64,000 nucleotides of DNA from Onchocerca volvulus. Taxonomy: Eukaryota; Nematoda; Chromadorea; Rhabditida; Onchocercidae. The stretch is taken from NCBI GenBank assembly GCA_000499405.2, contig HG738136.1:1652646-1716645 (forward strand), given 5' to 3'. Under the pieces are notes generated by a model. It saw only the letters and a program-made list of their open reading frames with translations. It was not told the DNA's origin and did no database searches. Shown in pieces: positions 1-11,676 of this stretch (its first letter is position 1; the number at the start of each line of letters is the position of its first letter). A program made the translations under genes and the position numbers.

Positions 1-870
1 TTTTTGTTCAAAAAATTTCTGGAAAACTTTTGTTAAATTTATTAAATTCTATCTAAATCTTCAACACTGAATGATACATTTCAATCTTTTTGACTTTTAC
101 TTTTTATTTAAAGAAATTTTTGAAAAAACTTTTGTTAAATTTATTAAATTTTATCTGAAGCTTGACAGTTTAATAGGAAATGGTTAATATTTTTTGGCAA
201 TAAAAAAGAAATAGCATTAATATATGAAATGTTATATGAATTAATTGGAAATTAATTTTTATATATTATATAAAAGATAACATATAAAAATTGATTCCTC
301 TCCTCATTTTTTTTTTTAGTTTTCTTACTTGGTCTTACACAAACTAAACAACTAATCTATTTTGCATCTAATAGTTTTAAAAGAAGGAGATTTCCTCTGT
401 TATCCAATTTTTTCCCTGTAATTTTCAACGCTTGGATAGTTTTGCGAATTTTATAACCTTTTTTGAACCTTTTAATAAAAAGTCCGAAGGTCATAATTTG
501 AATGAAAGTACAAAAACATAATAATTTTAACCTTTCCTAAGACTATAATTTCTTCGTCCAACTCAAAAAGTTCCATTTGATATTCAGTGTTATCGACAGC
601 GCCAGCTTCAATGTTTTTGAAATTGGTATCTATTTTAATATTTCGGCCTCAAATAGAAAAACAGTATTTCCTTCAACTAGTGATTTATTCAGAAAGTTTT
701 CAGTTTTTGTGACCATTCCTAACCTAGTCGAAATTGTCAAGCTTAATTGATTAATCATAGTTCTCCTTTGGGAGAATCTAAGTGTTATCTATAACTGCTT
801 CATTTTCATATGGTTGTCGTGCAACTAAGAAAACTTAATTACTATTGCGAAAGTTTTTGAGAAAGGGAGG
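1..870. other. Intergenic DNA left of the 5S/SL1 cluster
   Basis: I see no gene here. A stretch near 27-55 is repeated about 103 bp later (near 130-158) with few changes, so there is a small direct duplication. From about 800 to 870 the sequence resembles the spacers found next to the other 5S copies (near 1210-1285 and 1890-1962), so the 5S repeat unit extends left of the first 5S gene before decaying. Confidence 0.6.
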
Positions 871-873
871 CAT

Positions 874-991
874 GTCTACAACACCTGAGATTCCCAGGCC
901 GTCTCCGATCCAAGTACTAACCAGGCCCAACGTTGCTTAACTTGACAGATCGGACGAGATGTCGTGCTTTCAACGTGGTATGGTCGTAGAC
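874..991 (-). rRNA. 5S ribosomal RNA, copy 1
   Basis: This 118-nt minus-strand gene matches the conserved nematode 5S rRNA pattern. It starts with GTCTACGACCATACCACGTT, contains the internal control-region stretch GTTAAGCAACGTTGGGCC and the block GGATCGGAGACGGCCTGGGA, and its ends pair (GTCTAC with GTAGAC). It differs from copy 2 by one base near the 3' end. Just past the 3' end there is no run of four or more T, so the Pol III terminator looks weaker than that of copy 2. The 5S RNA is a large-subunit ribosomal component made by RNA polymerase III. Confidence 0.96.
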
Positions 992-1097
992 ATAGTCAGA
1001 AGGGAAAATATACACCAAATTTCATTTAAAACACAAAATCTTCAAATTTCAACACCTACAGCTCCTTCTTTGTATCACTTATATTTCATTTTTTGTT

Positions 1098-1197
1098 GTC
1101 CCGCTCATGCAGGACGTTCCAAAATTTCGCTTCAAGCCACAGCAGTCGAAACTCTGGGCAGAAACATTCAATTACCTCAAACTTGGGTAATTAAACC
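1098..1197 (-). ncRNA. SL1: SL1 spliced-leader RNA gene
   Basis: The minus strand carries the complete 22-nt nematode SL1 leader (1176-1197, beginning GGTTTAATTACCCAAG), followed at once by a GT splice donor. Downstream lies an Sm-type site, AATTTTGGAA (about 1117-1126), and then a hairpin with arms GTCC(T) and GCGGGAC near 1098-1115 that probably ends the RNA. Length (about 100 nt), leader, donor, Sm site and 3' hairpin all match nematode SL RNAs. SL RNA donates its leader to pre-mRNA 5' ends by trans-splicing. It lies between two 5S genes in the same orientation, a known arrangement in nematodes. The exact 3' end is inferred. Confidence 0.95.
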
Positions 1198-1274
1198 AAT
1201 GTTTGTAACTACTTCATTCTCATATGACTGTTGTACATTCAAAAATAATTAGATTGCTACTCAAAAAGTTCCCG

Positions 1275-1286
1275 AAAAAAACAAAA
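1275..1286 (-). terminator. Pol III terminator of 5S copy 2
   Basis: Directly after the 3' end of 5S copy 2 the minus strand reads TTTT, G, then seven T. That is a typical RNA polymerase III stop signal. The first 5S copy lacks an equivalent. Confidence 0.7.
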
Positions 1287-1289
1287 CAT

Positions 1290-1407
1290 GTCTACAACAC
1301 CTGGGATTCCCAGGCCGTCTCCGATCCAAGTACTAACCAGGCCCAACGTTGCTTAACTTGACAGATCGGACGAGATGTCGTGCTTTCAACGTGGTATGGT
1401 CGTAGAC
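1290..1407 (-). rRNA. 5S ribosomal RNA, copy 2
   Basis: A second 118-nt 5S gene, identical to copy 1 except for one base in the 3' helix. The ends are complementary and the internal promoter block is intact. It begins 416 bp from copy 1, with the SL1 gene between them, so 5S-spacer-SL1-spacer forms one repeat unit. A good T-run follows the 3' end. This copy looks the more likely to be functional. Confidence 0.96.
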
Positions 1408-1769
1408 ATAGTTAAAACGGAAAATATATATCAAATTCCCATCAACGTTTAGAGTTTCTATTATTGTATTATTTATATCGCATCACTTGTTGATCCTCTG
1501 CTGTTTTTGCACTAGTAATAAAGTTGTTTTCGAATGCACAACAAATCACATAAGAATGAAGCGGGAAACAGTGTTGTGGTTCATTTACCTAAAATTTGGG
1601 ATGACCAGATATGACGGTAGGAAACAGGCTGCTTTGGTAGGGTCCGTTATGATATGGAGAGTCTAAGGTGTTCTGTACTATCGCTACCACATCCCGAAAT
1701 AGTCATTTTTTATATCAATGGATTCATTAACAATACGGCATTGATAATGTGAGAAAACGTGGATCCGTA

Positions 1770-1876
1770 TATTCAGCACGAGTTGCGAATTTTCTCTGCG
1801 TCGTAGTGGCTTCTCTCAAAGCAGCAGAAAATCTGAACCAAACCACTCGATTGTCTCAAACTTGGGTAATTAAGAC
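1770..1876 (-). pseudogene. SL1-like RNA pseudogene
   Basis: The minus strand at 1855-1876 keeps most of the SL1 leader (TTAATTACCCAAGTTTGAG is intact), but the first bases differ and the GT donor that should follow the leader reads AC. The body downstream is diverged and no clear Sm site remains. It lies between 5S copy 2 and a decayed 5S copy, where an SL gene would be expected in the repeat. Loss of the donor argues against use in trans-splicing. The left boundary is approximate. Confidence 0.8.
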
Positions 1877-1966
1877 GTTAAATATAACTATTTCGTTCGA
1901 ATGTGATTGTCATGCGCCTAATAATCAGCTTGATAATTGCTGCAAAAGTTTTCGAACAAAAAATGT

Positions 1967-2093
1967 GTCTACCAACATATGGGATTTCCAGGCGTTTCCA
2001 ATCCTAGTATTACTAGCCGAACCTAACGCTGCTTAATTTGACATTCACATCGAACGAAATGGCCGTGTTTTCAGTATGATATGATCATGGGAC
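1967..2093 (-). pseudogene. Degenerate 5S rRNA copy
   Basis: This region aligns by eye with the whole 5S gene (blocks resembling the GGAGACGGCCTGG, GTTAAGCAACGTT and GACCATACCACG parts are recognisable). It has many substitutions and is about nine bases longer than the intact copies because of an insertion in the middle. The promoter block is damaged. Spacer-like sequence continues to about 2200. It is the oldest, most decayed unit of the cluster. Confidence 0.85.
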
Positions 2094-2329
2094 ATAATCA
2101 AATACCAAAGCATACACTAAATTCCCATCAATGCTTATTAATTCCCATTATTGTATCACTTATATCGGGTCATTTGTTGTTCTGTCGTGCAATTTCAAAG
2201 AATCGGAAATTTTCATCATCGTTTTCCTTCGGTGTTTGCAGACATTTTATTGTAAATTTAAATTCGAAATTTGATTTAAAATTGGATTCAAGTACCATGA
2301 TCACTGATTGGGATAATGATACTTGATTG

Positions 2330-3690
2330 AATTATTCAGCTAAATTTTAGAATCTTGAGATTTCTTCCCACAGAACTGTGTCATAAATCAATAACACAGC
2401 GAAAGTACTTAAAAGCGATATTAATTAATTACTTCTCATTCAAAATATGGATTTATTTGCTGAATTTTGCGCTAAAATAAGAATAATGCAATCTGAATAA
2501 TTCAATGAAAAAATTTTATCTTTGTCAGAAACTTATTATCATATGCTTTATGAATAAAACAATAATTATTACACAGTATTTGAAGCAGCATTTAGACATG
2601 AAAAAATTGCATATTTAAATTTCATAAAATTTACAAATGAATGATTGTTTTGAATAATAATCAAGCATTAAAATATTGAAAATATGTAAAATAACGAAAT
2701 ATCATTCAAAGCAATGAATTATTTTTTCCTGCCTTCTTTGGATATATTATTTCAATTTACGCTATGCATTTTGAAAATTTTAAAATTTGAAAATAGGAGA
2801 GAAATAACAATTAATTTATAGTTTTAATATCTAAAAAAAAAAGAAAAAAATTTGAATTTCTTTGCAGATGAATTCTGTCTTTTAACATCAAAAACGTCTA
2901 TTAGATTCTTTTAGCAAAATTAAAAATTAACTATTTTCTTCATTCCTTTGTAATTCTCTTCGTTAACATTACATTTGCATGCATAAACTTGTAAGAAATT
3001 CTGAAAATGATAATTTAATGTAGAATGAAATAAACTGAGGAAAGGTTAGAAACAAATGCCTGAGCTTCAAAATTAGCAATTAATGTATGTATGAGAATGC
3101 TAATTATTGATAGAAGACTTATTTCATCGTCCATATATCCAAAAAATACTAATATGGAAAATAAAATGAAAATGCAGGGAGAAAAAGTAATTATTATAAT
3201 TATTTGATGATGAATACAAGCATTAAAAAAAAAAAAATCCTGAGTTATTAATAACGAAACTTCTAGCAAATATCACATAAAGATGATTTAGATTAGCATT
3301 TGTTAATATTGCATGTCAAATGCAATGAATTTTGTCAACCATGCGTACTCATTTAGATGATCATTGAATGAATGATAAATTTACCTAAAATAATAATTTG
3401 CTAAATAAGATGATAGTTATAAAAAAATTAAATAAGGAAGACCCGGAACAAAGTAGCAACAACGAATTTATATATAAGCATTGCAAAAAAAAATACCATT
3501 TCTTACAAGTATTAAATAAAAAATTTTGAATTACTGGAATTTAAATTTTAAGATATCTAATTCCAAATTTTTATTTAATTCGGTCAATTTTTTATTTGAC
3601 ATAATGAGAAATTTTTTGAAATCATATTTTTGCTTTAATTTATATCTGGATTTTGATGAAATGAAGTAATGAATTTTAGAATCCTCAATT
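2330..3690. other. Intergenic AT-rich DNA
   Basis: No gene, RNA or repeat family is recognisable between the 5S cluster and the 3' end of the nuclear receptor gene. Short A runs occur. Open frames here are short and of low complexity. Confidence 0.5.
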
Positions 3691-3692
3691 TA

Positions 3693-6156
3693 TCATTTTT
3701 TGACTGATAAATCTAATGGTTCTGTTTGGGGATATGATTGAATAAAGTTATTTAAATCTTTTTGATTACAAGCATTATTGATCACTAAAACATCTCGAGT
3801 GTTCAAAATATTAGACGAGAGCCAAATTGGGAAAGTCCAAACTGGTGCAGGTACTGTCGGTTTGATACATTGGGCTGATGAAGCTACTAGGCCAGTTGAT
3901 TGATAATCATTGGTACAAAAACGAGCTCGTTCCTGGGCTTTCAATAGCGATGAAACTTTGAAATATTTCGAACGACGGCCATAACGTGAATCTGAAAAAA
4001 AGGCACATCATTTCACGAAAATTTTGAAGTTTCGAAATTAAACAATGTTTCGTAATATTTTTCGACTTCAAAAATTGAATGATTTTCTGCCTCAAAATTT
4101 TACTCAATCCTATTCTGATAAATTTATTTCTATTCTACATCGAAAACTCGAAATGCATTTGGCTCCGTTTCGACTATTGAGCATAATTAATTTTTAATTA
4201 ATTCCGATTAATCAATTAATCAACTATCAAATATCAACATACTTTGTGGCGCCATTCCAACTTCTATGCATTTATTGAAACGACAAAGTTTGCAAGATGT
4301 TCGATTTCGTCCCTGAAAAACGGCAAATTCTACTAAAAAAAATAATAATAATTCAAAGAGATAAAACTTTTTGTACACTTTATGTTATTACCAAAATATT
4401 TTTAGATAATAAGACAGATTTGCAGTATTATATCAAATTTATTTAAATTTATCTTCCTTTCGATTAAGCTATTGAATTTAACTGACAGGTGTAAATGATG
4501 AAAAAAATTGCCTTTTCACCTGTACATTGCATTTTCCGCCACTTTTGCAAAATAATTTCATTTTTGTGTTTAACGTCCTGCTATCATCATTTCCATCAAC
4601 AGCAGTTCCTTTCGAAGGTTTGCAAGTTCGACCGAAAAATGACTGAAAAAAATAAAATTAAATTAAATTTACAATTGAATCAATGTCGCATATTTAGAAA
4701 AGTTAAAAAATGTATAAATTGAAATAATATTATATATTTTAATAATAAAAATAAATGATTATGACTTAATATAAAACATTAATACCCATTAAATAACATT
4801 TTTAGCAATTATTATTTAATTAAATACTCTAAAAAACTTGCATAAAAGAATTAGGAAATCTAAAATTGTTCGGGAAAATAAGGAGAAAATTTAGCAATAA
4901 TTACATGAATAACTTTTTTTTTTCTTTCAGTTTTTCGTTACTGTATGAATTTACTGATCTCTTTTCTGGAAACTTCAAAACCGGTAATTAATGTAATTTT
5001 TCGCCATTTGTGTTGTAACACTTTTTTTGTTGAACCAATTACGATATTTTATCAGATATTTTTTTTCCACTTTATTGTACTTTTACTTTTAGAACACTTA
5101 TTTGAGAGCAGAAATGAGTTTTCATATTTCTTCTTTTTTTTTTTTTTTTTTACATTCTTCATCGGAAAACATTCCCCATATTTGCTAAGTAAACAGAAAA
5201 TTTTTCACAATTTTCATCTTACCGAGAAAAAGCTAAGATGTATCAAATGAAAAATATGATAAATTAATGGATGAAAAGATTTGAATTTAACATGTATAAT
5301 TTAATGAACTCATTAAACTAGCATGGCATGAAATGAAAAAGTTAATTGAGATGTAATAATTATATCTTTTTTTTTTTTTTTTTTATTTTTTTTTTACAAC
5401 AGATTATTTTGGAAAACTATGCGTGAAATTTTTTCGCTCATCCAAATATTTTGCTTTTCTATCATAGCTAAATTTTGAGAACAAAGAAAAAAGACAAAAA
5501 AATAATGATAATATGGCGGTAAAATTAATAAGTAAGTTAATGTGTTCTCAAGTAATTAAGTTATAATAAGTGATATAAGTAAAACATATTTAACTAAACT
5601 TACCTTACATCCCTCACAGGTAAATGCTCCAAAATGATAGCCTCTTGCAAGTTCATTGCATACTTGGCATAGAAATGTTACCTGAAAATTTGAGTAATAA
5701 AATATTTTATATTTTATTGATTAAATAAATAAGTTTTTTTCATCTTTTATCCTGCATAAAACTATTTTGTTAAACTTGCAAATACACTTTAAAAAGAAAT
5801 TTTCCTTTGATACTTATTTCGTCTTAAACTATCATGAACTACTTTTTTTCCAATTTTATTGAATTTATCAATATGCTTATTCACAATGGTGTAAATTGCG
5901 CTAACAATTTAGCTAAAATGAAGATTTCTAAATCGTATGAAATTTTGTTCATCAATATTCCTATTGCTATCTTATAGTTAGAAGTAAGTTTTTTTTTAGT
6001 GACCTTTAATCTTGAACTTTTAAAATATATTTTAATTCATAAAATGTTCTTTTTAAATTCCATTTGAAAAAGATTTAAAAAGTAAAAGGATACCTGAGTG
6101 GCAGTAAAACGATTATTGCTGTTATTACCGGTTCCGTTGCCAATCATTTCATGCAT
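3693..6156 (-). CDS. Knirps-like nuclear receptor DNA-binding protein, no ligand-binding domain
   Basis: Five minus-strand exons (6156-6094, 5681-5604, 4642-4520, 4312-4243, 3991-3693) join in phase into about 210 residues. Residues 21-111 form a nuclear-receptor zinc-finger domain: finger 1 CQVC...CEGC with the P-box region CEGCKSFFGRT, finger 2 with C-x5-C-x9-C-x2-C spacing (CKSGGKC...CKLC), then [10 protein letters not shown]. It is followed by [16 protein letters not shown], the box typical of the Drosophila Knirps/Knrl/Eagle group (NR0A). The C-terminal ~80 residues are too short for a ligand-binding domain. The protein ends EPLDLSVKK, a match to the CtBP-binding PxDLS motif. Expected role: nuclear, sequence-specific, probably repressing transcription factor. 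Odd: the segment between the two fingers is about 16 residues longer than in fly Knirps. The start (MHEMIG) is the first ATG in the exon; an additional upstream exon is possible. Confidence 0.91.
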
Positions 6157-6197
6157 TGCACTTATTTGCCGTTAAAATATTTGTCTTTCTTACAATG

Positions 6198-6199
<2 letters not shown>

Positions 6200-6248
<49 letters not shown>
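6200..6248. repeat. 49-base A homopolymer (T run upstream of the receptor start)
   Basis: An uninterrupted A run on the plus strand, followed by A-rich sequence to about 6270. On the coding strand of the receptor gene it is a T run about 44 nt upstream of the ATG. It could act as a polypyrimidine or nucleosome-free stretch, but no function is shown. Confidence 0.8.
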
Positions 6249-6250
<2 letters not shown>

Positions 6251-6787
6251 AAAAAAGAAAACAAAAAATTGGAGAAAAGTTGAACAACTGTTGACACAAT
6301 TTTTGTGATTGAAGCAAAATACGCAGAAAAATTGGAATTGATAGAATCAGTCAAACCAATATGGATTCTATTATCAATTGTTCATTGTTTTATAGCATAT
6401 TGAATTATTATCATTTTTCATCAACATTATCAGCATGCGAGAATATTTCCTGAATATTTATACCATTCTTATAAACTTTTAAATATGAAATTTCGAAATA
6501 AAATACAAAAGTGATAATAAATTAGGTCACGTAATACTGAATTATATCACGTAACAACTTTCATTTGTTTGAAAAATATGAAACAATTTCGTTGGGAACA
6601 AATCATTTCAAAAAATTGAATTAAAAGTTTAAATTAGCAAAAATATGACAAGATTTGTGCAATCATTATGACAATGACTACTTGAAGAGAATACTCGAAG
6701 GAAACCACTGAAATAAATCTATCCCAAAGATAATTTATCAGTGAATATCTGATAAACTCGAATTTCTCCCCCTTTTATCTTATCACT

Positions 6788-7075
6788 GACAATACATGAG
6801 TGATATGTCTATGTCTTCATACGTTTCCATACGTGATGTATATATATATTTCTCCATACATGGTGACATATGCATATCATGTCTCCATACGTGTCTCCAA
6901 ATGCGGTAAATATACACTTACGTTTCATGGCGTCTATGTTGTACGTGAATTCTGCAATGGTTACTACGTCAAAGTATGAACGTCTATGCGTGCGTGTGTG
7001 TGTTAAGTACGAATATATATTTACGTGTATGAATACGTGTGCATTTACGTGTATGTGCGTGTATTTATGTAAACA
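6788..7075. repeat. Degenerate ACGT-rich repeat
   Basis: Within about 290 bp the words TACGTG, CATACGT and TTACGTGTATG recur many times in imperfect copies (for example TCCATACGTG near 6826 and 6887, and TACGTGTATG near 7022 and 7046). Periodicity is irregular. The short open frames here are by-products of the repeat. Confidence 0.6.
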
Positions 7076-9205
7076 ATTGCAAATGAATGTTTTCCATTGA
7101 ACATTAATGTTTCAGTTTAAATATGTTTGAAATAAATTTTTGTCATACCTGTATCTGTATGTAATAGTTCACCTGTGCATGATCTATTTAGGTGTACTGT
7201 ATGATGGGAATGTAAATGAGAGTATATTTCTTAAAAAATTTCAAAACAAAAAAAAGAGAAAAGAAAAACGTGAAAAAGTTATTGCTTGATGATTGGACAA
7301 TGATCGATAAAAATAAAATGGCATACGTATACATCACAACTTGGCTATAATATTCTATAAAAAATTTCAAAAAAAAAAAAAAAAAAGAAAAAAAATTCAA
7401 CGAGTTTAAGCCTTTCAATTAAGACAAAAAAAAAATAAAAATAAATAAAAAAATTGATCTTCTAATTTCCATCACTTTTACTTCCATCTATTTATTCCTA
7501 ATTTTTTTTTTTTTTTCATTTGAAATAAAATAATTGAAAATAATTTCATTTGTGCATTTGTTGATGAATGATGAAATTTCGTTTCAAAAACAACAAATTG
7601 TAACAATCTATTTGTCTTTTGATTAATGCTTAATGGAAGAGAATGTTATTGTCGCTCGAAGTGTAAATTCAATTTCAATTTTTCACGAAATTTAACAAAA
7701 ATTGTTTGAATGATAATATTTATTTTTTTTTCTTTTTTTTTCTGAACAATTCCGCAAGTTTACGAAAATTTCTAACGTGCCATTTTTTGATTTCATTGTT
7801 TCAAAAACTACTTCTAAGAAAATAATTTCGTTTTTCATTTTTTTTTTTTTTTAAAGTGTTGTGATGCACGAGTATCACAACTTATTGAAATATGAAATAC
7901 CGTCTCGACTAGCATTTATTATTGACAACGATATCGAGATAAATATGGTCGTAAAAGTTCAATTTAAGATCAAAATTATGATTCATTTTTAATCTTTTTG
8001 GGAAAAGTATTTCATAAGGTGCATTTCATAATGTCAGCATTTATTCATATTTTTTGCTTTTCCAATGAATCACAGTCTTGATATATTGTTATCTTAAACT
8101 TTTACAAGTTACCTTGAACTTTTCGAGCTGATAAGTAAAAAAAAAAAAAGAAGAGAAACTCAACTCTGTAATAATTCTTGTATTATCACAACAATCGATT
8201 TCACATGATAATTATCAAGAATTTTTTAAAAGGATCAAGATCATAATCAAAGATTTTTTGAATCTCCTTTAATGTGATAGGTCTTGAAATGAACAATCGT
8301 TATCAATATGATTTCCAACCGCATGGAATTGTCTAATCATTGTTAATTCTCCAAACAAACAGTTGAATTGTCAAAATTAGATTTTATAAAGTGTAAAAAT
8401 CAATTAATTAAAAAATTTTATAAGTATTTCTTGATTGACTAAAAAAATATTTTATAAAAATTATAAAAATATTTGTGTTCAAAATATTTAAAAAAAAAAA
8501 AAAAAAAGAAAGAAAACGAATGAAATAAGAAAAAAAAGGAAAATTTAGAAACGATTAAACAAATTAGCTTAAATTTTCAACTGATCAACTCCCGAAAGAA
8601 CTTAGTAATGAATTGGAGAAAGTGGAAAAGAGTAGAAAATGGGACAGTTGAAAGTTTTGATGACGAAGAAAGGAAATAGTTTTAAACTTTTATCAATGCA
8701 CCACCCTAAAATCATTTTACCCCATTGATAAATGTAACTAATCATTTTGATGTTTACAATTTGTATATCATACTAATAAAAGTAATGACAATTGATACTG
8801 TATTAAATCAATGAATTATTATATTTTTTGCTAATTTAAATTATCAAACTTATCATATCACTTTTTGAATTACTTTCATTTTCTGTGAGTTCATCAAAAA
8901 AAAAAAAAAAAGAAAAAAAACGGATAAAGAATTCAATTGTATGATTTAATCTAGCAAATGTTAAATTTATTTTTTCAAAATTCAAAAAAAAAAGATTAGA
9001 AAATGCGAAAAAAAAGAATTAAAATTGAACATAAATACTGAGAATGAAGGATTTTCCTTTGTGTGGATTAATTTTCGATTAAAAATGTTACATATAATTA
9101 TCATTAGTGATAATTGTAGTTTCATTCTTTGATTCCTTAAAAGAAGATAAATGAAAGAGAAGGAAAAGATGGGTTAAATGAAAATGATAATAATGAATTG
9201 ATCAG

Positions 9206-9261
9206 ATTTCGATATATATATATATATATCAAACAATTTAAAAGATGATATATATCGAAAT
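9206..9261. repeat. TA microsatellite inside a short inverted repeat
   Basis: ATTTCGATATATA at 9206-9218 is mirrored by TATATATCGAAAT at 9249-9261. The left arm runs on into a (TA)n stretch ending near 9229. A simple hairpin-forming sequence. Confidence 0.6.
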
Positions 9262-9339
9262 AGTAATAATTGCAATGTAATATAACGCTTCATTGAACGT
9301 CGTCGTTGCTCATTTTCGATAAAATTGTGATTTCAGAAA

Positions 9340-9374
<35 letters not shown>

Positions 9375-10724
9375 AAAAAATGCAAAAATACGATAACTTC
9401 TTGTTGAATCAAAAACGAAGTAATGGGCGAAAGTTGATCGTTTTAGGACGATTTAATTTGGTGAATAAGGTAAAAAGTAATAAATATGAAAAGGAACCAA
9501 AGATGGAAAGAAAGGAAAATAAGCGAATTTTCGGAAAAAAAAAAAGAAAAACTAATAGATTATACTTTTATTTAAAATAAAAATTTTCTGTACGAAATTG
9601 TAAGCAGAACAAAGAAGGAAAAAGGCATCATGAATGGAAAAATTAAAGGTTTATAGATGTGAAAATGATTTTATTGTATGGGACGGTAAAAATATCGGGA
9701 ATTACGGGTTTTTCAGGCTTTGGGAAGGTCACATCATCTCCTTTCATTATTATGGCCACATGTCCTCGGCAAAATGTAAAGCAAACGAATTAATAAATTC
9801 CAAAAATTTGATAATCGGGTTTGTTTCGCATCATTGATGATGATCGAGGTGAAGCGAATTAAAATTGGCAATAATTTGTTGTTGCTGTTATTGTTGATAT
9901 TGGTAATGATGGTATAATAAAATTTTGTCGAAAAACTTTTCATCACATCAATATTATTGATAAAATGATATTACAACAGTTGTTAATTGTAAAGCATATT
10001 TTTGCTATGCAAATAACAGATATAAACAGTCATGGAATTGATAATATCTATTTTTGTATAATAGTAAAATAACAACTAGTTGATTTGAAGAATAAATTAT
10101 GATAATTTGATGGAATTTTTTTAAAATGAAATCCAGAAATAAGTTTTTTTCAATCAGATCAATAGATTTAGATGAATTAAAATATTATTTTGATGATTAA
10201 TAGCTGCCGAAAAATCGTTACTTCAAAGTTTTCACAAAAAAATTTGTGTGAAACATGAAAAAAGCTTCGAACTTCTCTTTTTATTCTTTTTCTTTGAGTT
10301 TTTTTTTTTTTTTTTTTTTTGCTCGAAATGATGACATTTGATGTAAACAATTTTTGTCGAAAACAATAAAACGAGACAATCAATCTGAGAAAAAAATGGA
10401 ATTTTTTAAAATACAGTGGGAAAAAACTCTTGAAAAGATTAATTGGAGTCTTTTTTTATTACAGGTTTAAAAAAAAAATAAACAATGAAACATTGCATTT
10501 TTCTTGATCATTGGATTTTTAAAAAATTCTGCTATACAATCGAAAATTGGACAGCGTTGAAATAAAGGATCGAAAATATTAATGAAATATGAAACACGAA
10601 CACGATTACCCATTTGAAACATAAATTCAAATTTGAATATTTTAAATGAGCCGAGTAAAATTCTTCAAAAACTTGAACCAATCAAAATATACTCTGAATA
10701 AGTTTATGTTTCAAATGTCATTTC

Positions 10725-10775
<51 letters not shown>

Positions 10776-11632
10776 TTTTTTGGGAAAACTTTTCATTTTT
10801 TGTTTAAAATTTGTTTAAATTATGTAATTTATTTATATTGTTCGTAACATTTTGAAAGCGTCAACAAAATCATAAAAATGCGAAACGTTAAATTTATATA
10901 GCAGAAATTTCTGGAATTTTAAACAAGTGAGCAATTATAAAATTATAAAACTTTATATTTCGTATTTATGCTCTTTCTTTTAAACTGAAAAAAAAAAATG
11001 GAACATCAATTGATTTTTTATTGATTCGAAAAAAAAAAGAAGAAAGTATGAGCAATCTGAACTATTTATTGATTAATTAATCTTTTTTTATGAAAATTTG
11101 CAAAAAAAAAAAAAAATAACTGAACATTGATGATTATATTTTAGGAAGTAACAGAAGATAGCAACTGCTAAATGGGCTGGAAATTCAAAAGTTGACAATT
11201 ATTTCATTTCTTTTTTTTCATTTTTTTTTTTTTTTTCATACAATCATTTTATGGAACTGTGAAATTTTTGCGTTCGTTCAGGCAGAATTAAATTAGGTTC
11301 TTTTGTAATACAAAATCATTTTATGTTACTTTCTCAATAACAACATTTTAAAAAATCAATAATTTTCGAATAAAACTTGTATTAAATTGGTCGAAAATTT
11401 ACATGAAAATTAACTTATCACTTAAGTGATAAGAAAATCAAAATTTCCATAAAAATTATTTCATCTTTCATTAGCAGAAAAATATAGTTTCCTGCAAAAA
11501 TTTTTACAAAAATTACGGTTTTTTTATCATTCGGTAGGCAGAAAAATATATGTTATTTATGATAGGACATTTTTAAAATATAATTTATATTTGACATTAT
11601 CTGTGTCATCGAACTATACAAATTTGTTGCAC

Positions 11633-11676
11633 TGATAAATGATATCATCAACGATCGTTGATGATATCATTTATCA
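11633..11676. repeat. Perfect 44-bp palindrome
   Basis: The sequence from TGATAAATGATATCATCAAC to its exact reverse complement is a perfect palindrome with no spacer, centred on ACGATCGT. No coding sequence is nearby. Such perfect palindromes are often mobile-element termini fused head to head, or cruciform-prone sites. Origin unknown. Confidence 0.9.

Noticed and set aside
959..1252. Open frame across the 5S/SL1 cluster
   Set aside because: It overlaps the 5S and SL1 RNA genes on the opposite strand and has no protein character.
1749..2326. Two short open frames over the decayed SL and 5S copies
   Set aside because: They fall on pseudogene and spacer sequence; composition and length are as expected by chance.
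9380..9837. Two plus-strand frames near a long A run
   Set aside because: The first is Lys/Asn-rich from A-rich DNA. The second looks more balanced but lacks splice context and any recognisable domain.
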